NCBI RefSeq assembly: GCF_026914185.1
Contig: NC_070566.1
Location: 1,240,001-1,304,000, forward strand
Direction of reading: 5' to 3'
Source: Puccinia triticina
Taxonomy: Eukaryota > Basidiomycota > Pucciniomycetes > Pucciniales > Pucciniaceae
Length of the DNA: 64,000 bases
Shown here one piece after another: positions 11,064 through 23,529 of the stretch (the stretch's first letter is position 1; every line of letters begins with the position of its first letter). The position numbers were made by a program, and so were the translations under genes. Below the pieces are notes generated by a model. That model had not been told where the DNA came from and ran no database searches. It saw only the letters and a list, made by a program, of their open reading frames with translations.

Positions 11064-11505
11064 GTGAGAGTGAGGTTTGATTGAAAAAACCCCGGCGGGT
11101 ACCGGCGGTGCCGGGTACCTGATTTTGGTAAAAAAGACGCGGGTACTGGCGGTGTCAACCCTTGAGACATTTAGAACGTCCAAGAGGGTTGCAAAATATC
11201 ATAACTACTAATATAATATAAAATTGTATAAGATGTGCAGGCGCAGAGATTAAACTGTTCTAATTAAATGTAAACGCAGAGCACAGAGCGTAGAGCTAAA
11301 GAATGTGTAATGATAAGCTATGTGATAGATCAGTGCTATGGAGCGCAAGAGCTGGGCGCAAGAAAACAGAATAATGCATACATGCTTAAGGTAAGAACAA
11401 CCATAAGCTGTAGAAATGATAATCAAGAATTAACAAACAAAGAAAGCAAATAGTGAAGAAAAACTTTGACATGCATGTTGATGAGAAGATCACAAACAAA
11501 GCCAG
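11064..11505. other. spacer with GGTACC-rich relic
   Basis: 11070-11160 is rich in CGGGTACCGGCGGTGCCGGG-like palindromes, resembling the subterminal part of the hAT elements seen elsewhere in the window. The rest is AT-rich with no gene. Confidence 0.4.
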
Positions 11506-12371
11506 TAGAGATCGCCCGCAGGTGCCGTGTGCGGGTCCAGGTAGGTAAATTTTGGATGGCGGGTACCCGTCCAGGTACCCGCTGCAAAAGGTCTGGAGAC
11601 AAGCAGTCGCGGACGACCTTTTGCAGCGCAATCATGGCCCCTGCTAACCTAACCCTCTTGGTGTCCAGCACATACTGGACGCCAAGAGGGCATACACTCT
11701 TGATGTCCGGCACAGAGCGGACATTGGGAGGGTGTATGTATGCCCTATCAATGTTCAGTATGTGCTGGACACCAAGGGGGCATACACTCTTGATGTCCGG
11801 CACAGAGCGGACATTGGGAGGGTGTATGTATGCCCTCTTGATGTCCGGTATGTGCTGGACACCAAGAGGGCATACACTCTTGATGTCCGGCCCAGACCTG
11901 ACATCAAGAATTCACACACAGACATACCCTCTCAATATCCGGCCCAGACTGGGCACCAAGAGGGTATATACACCCTTGATGACGGTCTATGCTGGTTTCA
12001 AGGGTGGTGTAAACTCTTGATGACCGGCACAGACCAGAAATTGGGAGGGTATACACACACCCTCTCAATGTCCGGTCTGTGCTGGTCATCAAGAATGTAT
12101 GCCCTCTTGGTGTCCAGCACAGACTGGACATCGAGAGGGTATACATACACGCTCTCAATACCCGGCCCAGGTCAGGCATTGAGAGGGTATATACACCCTT
12201 GATGACCGGTCTGTGTTGGTCATGAAGAGGTTACACCATCCTCGACGCCACAGGTACCGCCGGTACCTGCCCTACGGGTGCTGGGTCCGAGTCCGGGTAT
12301 CTAAATATGCCCAAAATGACCGCAGGCACCCGCACCCGCCACAGGTACCCAGGTCCACTCGGTGATCTCTA
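11506..12371. mobile_element. 866-bp hAT-like non-autonomous element carrying a palindrome array
   Basis: The tips TAGAGATC (11506) and GATCTCTA (ending 12371) are inverted and fit the hAT tip rule YARNG. The flanks AAAGCCAG (11498-11505) and AAAGCCAA (12372-12379) match at 7 of 8 bases, the 8-bp target duplication expected for hAT. GGTACC-rich subterminal blocks lie at 11510-11600 and 12240-12355. The interior is the 90-bp palindromic array. No coding capacity. Confidence 0.7.
11655..12235. repeat. about 90-bp tandem array of long palindromes
   Basis: CTGGAC(g/a)CCAAG recurs at 11675, 11765 and 11855, exactly 90 bp apart, then degenerates. Each unit contains an imperfect palindrome of about 44 bp (for example 11830-11883, arms CCCTCTTG...CAAGAGGG). 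Confidence 0.8.
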
Positions 12372-13253
12372 AAAGCCAAAGAAGAGAGAATATTTTTCTC
12401 TTCGAAATAGTTGGAGAGATTCTCTTCTCCCCCTCAGAGAAAAAACAGATCAATAATTTTACTCAACTTGCTACCCAAAATCGTAAACAAAAAGTAACAT
12501 ACTACTCAGGATGAGTCTGTACTAGACTGCTAAATTTTGGTACTCAAGTATCAGAATCTTTTATTTAGTATCTTCTTTACTCTACCTTAGCAATCAGAAC
12601 AGGAGAATAATTGATATGACTATCTTCTGACCCTTTTCTCAGATCCGTTAGAACTTGTTAAGCCATTGTACTCAATAGAGATATTGCTACCAGGTACTTC
12701 CTCTGTAAGTTTAAACTCTCTAACCTTACAAAAGGTTATATGATAGTCCCCTCTTATAAATATCCTTTCCAAATCACTTTCCATTTTTACTATCCATAAT
12801 GAATATTCCTACAAACACAAATACTATAAAAATTTACTCTTGGGTTTTTTGGTAATAACCCAACCGTGCAATCATAGCCAGAAAGAAACCAAAATATGTT
12901 AGAAATATCTTTTATCTAACCTCTGATAGAATTCTATTGGAGAGGCTAGCTATAAGCAGCTTAAACAGTCCATAAGGACAAGACAAGTATAAGCGCTATA
13001 GATGCTAAAATAAATTTCCTAATTCTTCTCTTATATTCTCTTCCTCTCTATTACTATTGTATCCAGATTTTTGTAGTAATTATATATATAGAGTTACTAA
13101 CTCCTTGTCCAGCCTGTTCCCTACGCGGGTACACCAGCTGACAGGCAGTCCAACCAGTACCCAGGTCCATTTTGACATTCTCTATGCCTTAATGACTGTC
13201 CGGCTCTGGTCATCAATGATCAAGGTGGCCTTGATGAACTTCTGGCTCTGTTC
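12372..13253. other. AT-rich, no gene
   Basis: Short AT-rich frames only and no repeat structure I can define. Confidence 0.4.
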
Positions 13254-13535
13254 ATGGCAATGCCTGGCAAATGCCTGGCAATGCCTGGCAAATGCCTGGC
13301 AATGCCTGGCAAATGCCTGGCAATGCCTGGCAAATGCCTGGCAATGCCTGGCAAATGCCTGGCAAATGCCTGGCAATGCCTGGCAAATGCCTGGCAAATG
13401 CCTGGCAAATGCCTGGCAATGCCTGGCAAATGCCTGGCAATGCCTGGCAATGCCTGGCAAATGCCTGGCAAATGCCTGGCAAATGCCTGGCAAATGCCTG
13501 GCAATGCCTGGCAAATGCCAGGCAATGCCAGGCAT
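13254..13535. repeat. TGCCTGGCAA(A) satellite, array 1
   Basis: Alternating 10- and 11-bp units, TGCCTGGCAA and TGCCTGGCAAA, each containing the palindrome TGCC-T-GGCA. About 26 copies. Confidence 0.95.
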
Positions 13536-13655
13536 TTCTCAATCTCAATGTGACCCAGCTATCCAAACAGTTAGGGGTCAGTGGAGCTGGTGTTGGGTTG
13601 AATGTAATCATGATCATTCAATCATTGCTAGCTTCAAATAATTGATGCTAATTTT

Positions 13656-14756
13656 TTGCCCCTACCGTCAACAGCCGTAACGCTATCCACAAGCTCTTGC
13701 TACTTTACAGTTGCTGGAATTTTGTTGTTCAAATTTAAATTGGACAAAATCCCTCAAAGTAAGAAGATAATCAAAATCTACAAGATCGTCTGTCTTATCA
13801 AGCAAAATCATTGGTTGATATCCATCAAAGATAAGGACTCTCGCACCAGCAAACCCGCCCAATCTTGGCCACCATCCCAATGTCAAAAGGTGTTTGTTCT
13901 TGATCATTCTAACGTGCCTGAAATCAAGTGAGTTCTTCCCAATGGGCTGCCGTTCAAGCCATCTGATGTGTCGCACTTGGGCAGTCACACGCCTGATTGT
14001 ACAACTTCGGCTTCCAACATGGGTGCCAGCAATGCACCCAGTCGGACAACTTCCTCTCATCGCCCAGCGGGGACCGTCCAACAGACCTCGCCTTTGCAAT
14101 CCCGCTCCAGATCACGTATCCAAGGCCTATTGATAGGCCCTGGGAGGAGTGGCGAGCACCCAAGCGGCAAATATAGCAATCAATCACGCCATGGAAACCA
14201 CTCCTGGAATGGGCTCACCTCCATCAGAATAGGGCGCCGGCGCAAACAACCTGCTCCCTCGGAACCACCCCCAGCTGCTCAAGAACCCCAACTGTATTTG
14301 AGCCACTCCGCCAACCGTTTGGGAAAACCTTCTCCAGCCAATCACCAATCGAGCCCCACCACCAATCCAGGCACTCCCCCTGCTTAGAGCGACAATCCAA
14401 ACAACACAGCACCTCAATCTGCCAGCGCTGGACATCAGAGACCACATTTGCCCAGCCACCATTCTGTGGTCGGCAGACCCGTCAAACAACCCTCTGGTGG
14501 TAGCAATCTGGAGGCTTTCCAAGCCTTGCATCTTGAGCAGGTCCCGCCTCCCCCAGCCGGTCACCCCCGCCGAGGACAACAGCAGGGAGAGGCCGGCCCG
14601 ACGGCGAGGGACAAGTCACACACTTCTCAGAGCCGGGGTCGAAAATCACGTCCCAAACATGGCCCTTGCGATGCCCAGCCACACCCCAAGCAGGAGATCC
14701 CCTTGGGCATGCTGAATGATGACCATTTATCTTGGGAGGTCAAACACATTGGGTGA
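13656..14756. other. possible decayed coding region, low confidence
   Basis: Plus-strand frames at 13656-13931, 13968-14387 and 14448-14756 are low-complexity or proline/serine-rich. The first could splice at AA-GTGAGT near 13929. A minus-strand frame at 13683-14099 reads equally well (for example HLLTLGWWPRLGGFAGARVL), so I cannot decide the strand. No known domain is seen. A further plausible exon lies at 15166-15329 (+) with VFHKLVAYDKDSV. Treat as remnants of unidentified genes. Confidence 0.25.
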
Positions 14757-16372
14757 GCTCTTATTTTGTAAAATGCTTACCATCATCCTCATCCCCCAAT
14801 TTTTCATGTTGGTTTTTGCTTTTGACTTATCCTCGCTCTCTTTCTCCAGCTGACTACCAACTGATGATATTATTTGAACATTCACAAATCCTGGTACTCA
14901 TACCTATACTCACATCTTTGTAAGTTTGTTTTTCCTCAGAAAGGATTTTGATCATGCATGCCAACCGGCACACTCACTTTGGAGTCCTGTTGATCTAACA
15001 AGGCGAGGGCCTTGAGACTAAGCCAATCAAAACTAGCTATTTGCCCGCCGCGGGGGCTGCCTGCATCAAATTTGATAACATTCAAGGACATGTGATGAGC
15101 TCATCCCTTTCATCACTTGAGGTATAGACAATGAAGAGTTTTAAACTTCCCTACCCCAGAAAAACTTGGTCACCCACAAAGTCCCAGTCTTCCACAAGCT
15201 TGTTGCATACGACAAGGATTCAGTGCTTCTCCTGATGGTCAATTTACTCAATGCAGTTGAATCATACTTCCCAGCTAAATCTGCAGATACAGTGGTCAGT
15301 TTGGTGGAGGATCCAATTCCGTACATCAGGTTCTTCTCCTTTGATTCATTTTTCCCCAAATTTCCACGCAATGCTTCTTAAAAATTATTCTATTACATAA
15401 GTTTCATGATTGTGATCCAACCCCACCAATGAAAGATTCTGAGGATGAAGCCTTGAAGAAGAAATATTCTGAGGATGAAGCCTTGAAGAATGAACAAATC
15501 CCAAGAAGCCCCAATTATTTTCAATGTGAAGATAAAGACTCTTGATCTATTTCCTCTGCTGAATCACATGTGGACAAGATTCAATCTCCAAACCATACAA
15601 TTTTGTGTTGAAGCATGATAATTTAATTCAAACTCATTTTTTTTTTTGATCCTCCATCAGCCACTTTTTTCCTAAGACAAAACCCAGGTACTCTTTTGAT
15701 TAACATTAATGATTTCACTCATTCTTGTGCAATTTTTGGTCAGATGAAAGGCAATAACCATTAAATTATACCGGTGGGCCATTGAAATTCATGCAAAATG
15801 AATTTGATCACTGTTGGTTTGGTTTAAAATTCTTCTACAAGTATTGAAACTTCCTGTTCCACCCTGAATAAGCAAATGATTTTATAATCTTCATTCAGAT
15901 TTGAGCTTTTAGCCCCAAATTTTGGCAAATAGGCTAAAAATTGGTTTTGCAGCGGCGAAGCCGCCTTGGCCTCTATTTTGTATTATAATAGACCAATTTC
16001 CCTGACTCTGTCACATGACATATTGATAACCTATTTTCATGTGAAAAAGCTTCAGTAGAAGTCTACATAATGTTTTCAGGGGGTATTTTTACACGAGTAA
16101 GATTACTCTTTAATGTACAGTAGTTTGATTTTATTCAACTTGTTTATTTTACTAATTTTTTGTATGTAATACCTTGTTGGGCGCTTTCTGGGGCCAATTC
16201 TTAATTATGCAATTAGTACATGAAGGAATAGGAATAAGGGGTTGGTTTGAGTGGGTGACCCCCCTTAATTTATGATGAGGAATATGATTCTGCAATAATA
16301 ATGCACTAATTATTATTATTTACTAAGTGATTGCAGTCTTTTGGATACTTGATGTATCTCTAAGGCTGACAC
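14757..16372. other. AT-rich, no gene; ends in an LTR-like tip
   Basis: No gene is supported apart from the possible exon near 15166. A 25-bp direct repeat (CTGAGGATGAAGCCTTGAAG core) occurs at about 15439 and 15470. The last 14 bases before the satellite (CTCTAAGGCTGACA) equal the 3' end of the solo LTR at 44405-45239, so an LTR of that group may end here. Its start was not found. Confidence 0.35.
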
Positions 16373-17993
16373 CTGGCAATGCCTGGCAAATGCCTGGCAA
16401 ATGCCTGGCAAATGCCTGGCAAATGCCTGGCAAATGCCTGGCAAATGCCTGGCAAATGCCTGGCAAATGCCTGGCAAATGCCTGGCAAATGCCTGGCAAA
16501 TGCCTGGCAAATGCCTGGCAAATGCCTGGCAAATGCCTGGCAAATGCCTGGCAAATGCCTGGCAAATGCCTGGCAAATGCCTGGCAAATGCCTGGCAAAT
16601 GCCTGGCAAATGCCTGGCAAATGCCTGGCAAATGCCTGGCAAATGCCTGGCAAATGCCTGGCAAATGCCTGGCAAATGCCTGGCAAATGCCTGGCAAATG
16701 CCTGGCAAATGCCTGGCAAATGCCTGGCAAATGCCTGGCAAATGCCTGGCAAATGCCTGGCAAATGCCTGGCAAATGCCTGGCAAATGCCTGGCAAATGC
16801 CTGGCAAATGCCTGGCAAATGCCTGGCAAATGCCTGGCAAATGCCTGGCAAATGCCTGGCAAATGCCTGGCAATGCCTGGCAAATGCCTGGCAAATGCCT
16901 GGCAAATGCCTGGCAAATGCCTGGCAATACCTGGCAAACGCCTGGCAAATGCCTGGCAAATGCCTGGCAAATGCCTGGCAAATGCCTGGCAAATGCCTGG
17001 CAAATGCCTGGAAAATGCCTGGCAAATGCCTGGCAAATGCCTGGAAAATGCCTGGCAAATGCCTGGCAAATGCCTGGCAAATGCCTGGCAATGCCTGGCA
17101 AATGCCTGGCAAATGCCTGGCAATGCCTGGCAAATGCCTGGCAAATACCTGGCAATGCCTGGCAAATGCCTGGCAAATACCTGGCAAATGCCTGGCAAAT
17201 GCCTGGCAAATGCCTGGCAAATGCCTGGCAAATGCCTGGCAAATGCCTGGCAAATGCCTGGCAAATGCCTGGCAAATGCCTGGCAAATGCCTGGCAAATG
17301 CCTGGCAAATGCCTGGCAAATGCCTGGAAAATGCCTGGCAAATGCCTGGCAAATGCCTGGCAAATGCCTGGCAAATGCCTGGCAAATGCCTGGCAAATGC
17401 CTGGCAAATGCCTGGCAAATGCCTGGCAAATGCCTGGCAAATGCCTGGCAAATGCCTGGCAAATGCCTGGAAAGTGCCTGGCAAATGCCTGGCAAATGCC
17501 TGGCAAATGCCTGGCAAATGCCTGGCAATGCCTGGCAAATGCCTGGCAATGCCTGGCAAATGCCTGGCAAATGCCTGGCAATGCCTGGCAAATGCCTGGC
17601 AAATGCCTGGCAATGCCTGGCAAATGCCTGGCAAATACCTGGCAATGCCTGGCAAATGCCTGGCAAATACCTGGCAATGCCTGGCAATGCCTGGCAAATG
17701 GCTGTCAAATGCCTGGCAAATGCCTGGCAATGCCTGGCAATGCCTGGCAAATGCCTGGCAATGCCTGGCAATGCCTGGCAAATGCCTGGCGATGCCTTGC
17801 AAACGCCTGGCAATGCCTGGAAAACGCCTGGCAATGCTTTGCAAACACCTGGCAATGCCTGGCAAATGCCTGGCAAATACCTGGCAATGCCTGGCAAATA
17901 CCTAGCAATGCCTGGAAAATACCTGGCAATGCCTGGCAAATGGCTGTCAAATGCCTGGCAATGCCTGGCAAATGCCTGGAAATGCCTGGCAAC
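16373..17993. repeat. TGCCTGGCAA(A) satellite, array 2 (1.6 kb)
   Basis: About 145 units. The first 500 bp are perfect or almost perfect 11-mers in series, and the last 500 bp mix 10- and 11-mers with substitutions (CCTGGAAAA, GCTGTCAAA). The 11-bp unit lacks stops in every frame, so open frames of 450-560 codons appear on both strands. Confidence 0.95.
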
Positions 17994-18004
17994 AACAGTG
18001 TATC

Positions 18005-18600
18005 CGCCGCGCTAAGCTAAAAAAAAGTGGACATTTAGCTTAGCGTAGCGGTTGACGCCTATATGGCCAGACCAAAAAAGTAATAGCGCAGCGGTGTCTC
18101 AGCTGCGCTACTCTCTACACTCAGCAATTGACCACTACCCTCCCAGGGCATTGAGCAAAAGCACAGCAGAAAAATTTCTGCTTTCACTGGATAAAAGCAA
18201 AGCAATATCAAAACCCCACTACACGCAGCTACATGCCCACTACATGGTTGCTAACCGCCAAATCACCAGGTAGAAACCATGTAGCAGGTCCGCAGCATTG
18301 CCTGCCATGTGGTTGCTACCCGCTAAATCAGCGGATAGCAACCACGTTGTGGGTGCGCAGCATGCTTGCTGTCTGCTCAAAGCTTCCGCCTTTCCACTTT
18401 TTTCCCAGTGTGTTTTCTCCTTGTAAGTAGAAAAGCAGCAGTAAACCACCACGCTGACCGCTTTGTTCGCGGAATTACGCTGTGCTAACGCTAAAAATCA
18501 GTGGTACATTGCTAGTTTACATGACCGCTGATTTAGCGCGCTACAATTCACTTTTTTTTCCTGGGAAATCAAAAATTGGGTAGCGCAGTGATCTGTCTGC
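18005..18600. repeat. GCGTAGCG-type palindromic island with a strong hairpin
   Basis: Short inverted motifs (GCTAAGCTA, TAGCTTAGCGTAGCG, GCGCAGCG) are interspersed. Arms at 18309-18324 and 18330-18345 (GTGGTTGCTAcCCGCT) pair at 15 of 16 positions around a 5-nt loop. It separates satellite arrays 2 and 3. Confidence 0.6.
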
Positions 18601-18852
18601 TGCATGTAGCAAATAGAGTTGGAATTGGGTTCTAAGGGAGAATTTTTGTAGAGTCTTGAGATCCTATTTGCAAAGGCTCAAAACCTGTGAAGCAAGATAG
18701 TAATTGATAATCAGAATTTCTAATTCCCCCATGGGCTTCAAATCCCCCTACAACTCGTAACTATATACATGACTTGTTGTGCAAACCCCTACAGCATCAA
18801 CCCACAAAATCACTGTGCTGCACTAAACACAGCGCAGTGGACACACTGTTTC

Positions 18853-19113
18853 TGGCAATGCCTGGAAAATGCCTGGCAATTACTGGAAAATGCCTGGCAA
18901 ATGCCTGGCCATGCCTGGCAAATGCCTGGCCATGCCTGGCAAATGCCTGGCCATGCCTGGCAAATGCCTGGCCATGCCTGGCAAATGCCTGGCCATGCCT
19001 GGCAAATGCCTGGCCATGCCTGGCAAATGCCTGGCAAATGCCTGGCCATGCCTGGCAAATGCCTGGCAAATGCCTGGCAAATGCCTGACAAATGCCTGAA
19101 AATGCCTGGCAAA
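18853..19113. repeat. TGCCTGGCAA(A) satellite, array 3 with 21-bp dimer
   Basis: Here an 11-mer and a variant 10-mer form a 21-bp higher-order unit (CATGCCTGGCAAATGCCTGGC) repeated about seven times. Confidence 0.9.
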
Positions 19114-19796
19114 TGCCCTCAGTGCTTCCAGGAATTGGTATTTTGGATTGAAGGGTTTTGATCAGACATGGTTGGTCTTTCAAGAACGGCAAAGGAGGGG
19201 AGGGGGTCTCAGCAATCCACTGGTGAGAGCTTGGCAGGTGGGGAAATGACTTTTGAACTGACCAACTTTGCTGTTTGTTTTGATTGAGACCTGACACTGC
19301 GCTTTGTGAACTGTACCGCTGACAAGCGTGTTTTATGAATGCAATGAGACATCTCTGTGATAGGTAGGGAAACTACCCAAGTGCAGGAAGAGACTGACAT
19401 TGTTTTTTCTCTTTTTCCCACTGGTAGCGTGTTGCCTGGGGGAGAACACAAAACCTCAATCAGACTAGAGTGTTTGTTCTCCCTATTGAGAGAGGAGGAA
19501 CAAAAAGATATGAAAACTAAAAGTTTTAGGGCAAGAAAGCCATTATTTCAACCTCTCTTCTCCCCCCCCCCCCCCTTTTTTTTTTTGGAATTGCAAACAC
19601 ATTCCCCCCTCATTCATGATTTCTAATTCAATGTAAACTAATAATATTCAATGGGTGGGTGGTCAGGATTTTTTTTTTGCTTTTGTTGTTGAGGAGAAGG
19701 AAGTGCTGAAAGTGATGGACAGTGAGAGCAGATGGGGGAAGAGAGATCCTCAGTCCTGAGAACTATAACAACCCATTGAATATTTTCTTGCAATCG
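19114..19796. other. no gene; C/T homopolymer tract
   Basis: A C-run followed by a T-run at about 19562-19587. Otherwise no supported features. Confidence 0.4.
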
Positions 19797-20007
19797 TGGG
19801 CCGCTCCACTACACTACGCTTCAAGGCCTCTTATTGTTAGTGTAGCGGTAATGAAAGTAGCCATATTTTCCTGTAGTGTTAGCGCCGCGCTAACGCCGCT
19901 ACGCCACAGCCCTTTTAGCCGCAAAATAGGCCAAAAACCCGCTAAAACGCACTGTAGCGCAGCGTAGCGGGCGCTTTTTTGCGCCCTGTTACACCACGGT
20001 TTTTGTA
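19797..20007. repeat. GCGTAGCG-type island with GTGGGCC/GGCCCAC ends
   Basis: Dense inverted motifs (TAGCGCCGCGCTA, GCGCAGCGTAGCGGGCGC). GTGGGCC near the left and GGCCCAC near the right may be tips of a MITE, but no target duplication was found. A related start, GTGGGCCACTACGCTAC, is at 36241. Confidence 0.45.
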
Positions 20008-20247
20008 GCTGGCCCACCGTTGGTTCTTGCCAGGTGCTCAGGCTCGGACTGAGAACCTGGCTGGGAACTCCGCCCGTCAATCACTGCACATGGATCTTGG
20101 TACCCTCCTGCGTGCCTGGCTTTTGTACCACCAATGAAACCCCCTATTCAAACCAGACTCAAAGTGTTAGGACTCTATTGAGTCCTTCACTGAGCGTTGT
20201 CAAAGGGGCACAAGGGCCATGAAATGTTCTAGTTCCAACGTCGGGGG

Positions 20248-22197
20248 TAGAGAATAACAATTTGGACCCAGGTACCGGGTACATTTTTTTCCCAAAGCAG
20301 GGACCAAGTACCACACCCAGCACTGCCTGGCGGGTACCAGCGGTTCTTGGGGCGGGTACCGGCGGTACTTTGTGCCTTTTTTTCACATACTTGGCGAACG
20401 GGACTGGGGACACCAATTCCCCAAAGTCCAGCTTGCCAAGAGGTATATCTCTTGGCGAGCTGGTCAAGTCCAGCTTGCCTAGATGAATACACACCTCTTG
20501 GCAGACTGGGATTTTACCAGCTCACCGGGAATAACACTCTTGGCGAGCTGGTGTAAAAATTCAGCTCGCCATGAGGAGGTGTATATTCCTCTTGGCCAGC
20601 GGCACTTTGACCAGCTCACCAAGAGGCACACCCCTTGGCGAGATGGATTTCTCGCCGACACCAGGAAAAAAAAATAGTCACTTGATGGCAGGTGACATGA
20701 TGCAGCTTTGATTTCTGCTCCAGAGCTACTCCAGCACTGCTCCAAGTCTGCTCCACCAGCACTTGTAGAGCTTGCAGGACTGCACCAGAGCACTCAATGT
20801 GGCACAGTCAGCTGATCCTATTTTTTTCCCAGGAACAGCTGATGCTCATCATAAGCTGAGCAGTAGGCATTGACTGAGCCTGGGCCAAAGCTGAGCATTG
20901 GCTGAGCCTGGGCCACAGCTGAGCATTGGATATTCCAAGCCTGAAACAAATCCAAGTGTCAGCTGGACCAAGAATATTCTAAATCTGAGCATCAGCTTAG
21001 CCAACAATGGTCCAAAGCTGAGCATCATCTTGGAAAAGGCTTGTGCAGAGCTTAGGATCAGCTGGGACAATACTGTTCCAAAGATTAACACCAGCTGGGC
21101 CAAAATTTTTCAAAAGCTGAGCATTGCCTGAGCCAATGCTGGTACAAAGCTGAACATTGGCTGAGCCAAGGCTGTTCCAAAGCTGAGTATCAGATTTTTT
21201 GAGACTATTCAAAAGATTAATATCACCTGAGCCAAGGCTGTTCCACAGCTGAGCATCAGCTGAGCCAAGGCTGGTCCACAGCTGAGCATCAGCTGAGCCA
21301 AGGCTGGTCCACAGCTGAGCATCAGCTGAGCCAAGGCTGGTCCACAGCTGAGCATTGTCTTAGCCAAGGTTGGTCCACAGCTGAGCATTAGCTGAGCCAA
21401 GGCTGGTCCACAGATGAGCATAAGCTGTTACAGGAGTGGTCAGACTCAGAATCTGAGCATTGGCTGGGCCAAGATTTATCAAAAGCTGAAAATCAGCTGA
21501 GCCAATACTGGTCCAAAGCTGAGCATTGGCTGGGCCAATGATAGTCCTAATCTGAGTCTAAGCTGAGCCATGACTGGAATAAAGCTGAAAATAAGCTGGG
21601 CCAGGACTGGTTCTGATCTGGGCAACAAAGCTGAGCATGAGCTGGGCACCAAAGCTGAGCATAAGCTGGGAGCTAAAGCTGAGTATCAGCTGACCAGAAA
21701 TGGGGATCAGTGGTGCCCGGCAAAAACTGAGGATCTCCTGTGGAAATTCTTAAACTGGTTAGATGGTGGGTAGATGGTGGGTAGATGATGGGTAGATGGT
21801 GGGTAGATGGTGGGTAGCCCGCTGGAGCTGGCATGATGTCACTTGTCATCAAGTGACTATTTTTTTTTCCTGGTGCGAGAGGTGTAGATTTCTCTTGGCG
21901 AGCTGGTCAAAGTCCAGCTCGCCGGGAGGGATGCATTCCTCTTGGCGAGCTGGTACAAATTCATCTCGCCGAGAGGTGTGAATTTCTCTTGGCGAGATGG
22001 TCAAAGTCCGGCTCGCCGGGTGCAATGTATTAGGCACGGGCTCCAGCCCCTGCCGCATCAGGAGGCACTTGAGCGAGTACCTCAAGCAGTACCCGGATAC
22101 CCCCCCACTTTTCACAAAAAAAACAGGCACCCGGCACCGCCTGGCGGGTGCCGGCGGTGCCGGCTACCTAGCAACGGGTCCAAATCGTTATTCTCTA
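20248..22197. mobile_element. 1950-bp hAT-like element with long hairpin-bead TIRs
   Basis: TAGAGAATAACAATTTGGAC at 20248 is matched by its reverse complement (one mismatch) ending at 22197. The flanks GTCGGGGG (20240-20247) and GTTGGGGG (22198-22205) match at 7 of 8, a hAT-type target duplication. Inverted similarity continues inward on both sides in the same order. First come GGTACC-rich segments, then hairpin beads (GGCGAGCTGG...CCAGCTCGCC), then a poly-A/poly-T block followed by TAGTCACTTGATG. The TIR is therefore roughly 450 bp on the left and 365 bp on the right. The centre is the CTGAGC satellite. No coding capacity. Confidence 0.7.
20790..21700. repeat. CAGCTGA-GCA-TCAGCTG palindromic satellite
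   Basis: Degenerate copies throughout. The best ones (21240-21420) have a 33-bp period with GCTGAGCCAAGG starting at 21259 and 21292. Each unit contains a 7-bp-arm hairpin. Confidence 0.85.
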
Positions 22198-23529
22198 GTT
22201 GGGGGGCTTTGTTGCAAGTTTCTAGAGCGGAGAGAGGGAGAGCTCTCTCTGTAAGTACAACTAGAAAGGAGGAAAGAAAAAGGGAAAGGGTGACTGGCTT
22301 ACCTGGAGCGGAGAGAGGGAGAGCTCTCTGCTTGACTAGGAAGAAGCGGGAGGAGACAAGTCTAAGTACTTGTGGCAAGTTGGGGATGATGTAAGCAGGT
22401 TAAAGGACTTGTGAAACCCCACAAGTGGTGGGGGCTTACACAAAGTTTGAATTTTATTCAGTCTTGGGGGAAGAAGATGAACTGATCAGTTTGAGCCACC
22501 AACTGCTTCTACTAGCTCAGTCCAATTTGATCCTGTATGATGAGTATTTTATGGGGTGGGAGAATTTGACATGGGCCTCTTTACAGTGACACAAGCATGT
22601 AAAGCCCACCACATGTAAAACTACAGAAAATTCCCCTTGGATAGAATTTTACACTTACTTTGCCTAAAATCACCCAACGTAAAGTCTGAGCTTGTAAAGG
22701 GTAGAATGTAAAAACACCCCTGCGCACCCGCATCCGGTAGTTTCACACGCTGTTGGCTCACAACCTTGTTCCAAGTGGGTGCAAATCTCCATCCAAACCT
22801 CAAGATGTGTAATTTTGCAACCTTGCAATGGCAATCACATGGTACATCCTCCCCAAACCGGACTCTTCCTGCACCAACTAACCACGCACAGTCATCACCT
22901 TCCTCCTCAAGCCGCCAACCATCCTTGAACTCATGTAACAGTCTTCAATTTGACACATCCTGCATTCATCGCTAAGTGGGCCACAGACATTGGAATTGGG
23001 ACCAACACAAGGTGACAGACAACTATGTATGTACAACTACCTCCCACTTCCCTCATTTGACTTTTGCCATCCATTTCATTTTTACGGCTTCTCAGTGTCT
23101 CTTCCCAAACATCCCACAGACAACTCATCCTTATTTCCCCTTTTCTTAGTCCTCTCCATCAACTCACCTGACTTGACCTGACCATGACCAAAATTGCAAA
23201 GCCAGCAACAACGGCGGACTCAAGGGAAGACTGTCAAAGCTTGTGATTATTCCTCTCCATCTCTGATCTTTCATCACATGCGCGGGCCTACACACAAATG
23301 GAGTGAGCAAAAAATTGGACTAACGCTGCTGGCCACATGTAAATCCCCACAAGCACACAGAAACTGCATAGTCCTACCCACCAACTTTGATCTCTTGATC
23401 CAGCCACTCTGGTCACCGGCAATGGCGGCCATCTGAAATGTGAAGTTTGGTTACCCGTCAACAGCCCAGCTGCGCCCGCAAACCTTGTCCCTTGTGCCCG
23501 CCCCTCCGCCATCGACCCGTCAGTAAAAC
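22198..23529. other. no firm gene
   Basis: GC-poor sequence with short frames. 22020-22140 and flanks are the subterminal part of the hAT-like element. A few frames (22766-22975, 23194-23436) could be upstream exons of the gene at 23530, but no splice chain is convincing. Confidence 0.35.

Noticed and set aside
16316..18020. Open frames of 450-562 codons on both strands (repeats of MPGKCLANAWQ or ICQAFARHLPG)
   Set aside because: They arise because an 11-bp unit without stop codons is open in all frames. There is no gene context and the same is seen on both strands.
13254..19113. CRISPR-like array of short repeats
   Set aside because: Repeats are directly adjacent with no unique spacers and the genome is eukaryotic.
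20849..21421. Minus-strand frames repeating LAQLMLSCGPA
   Set aside because: 11-residue repeat dictated by the 33-bp satellite, not a protein family.
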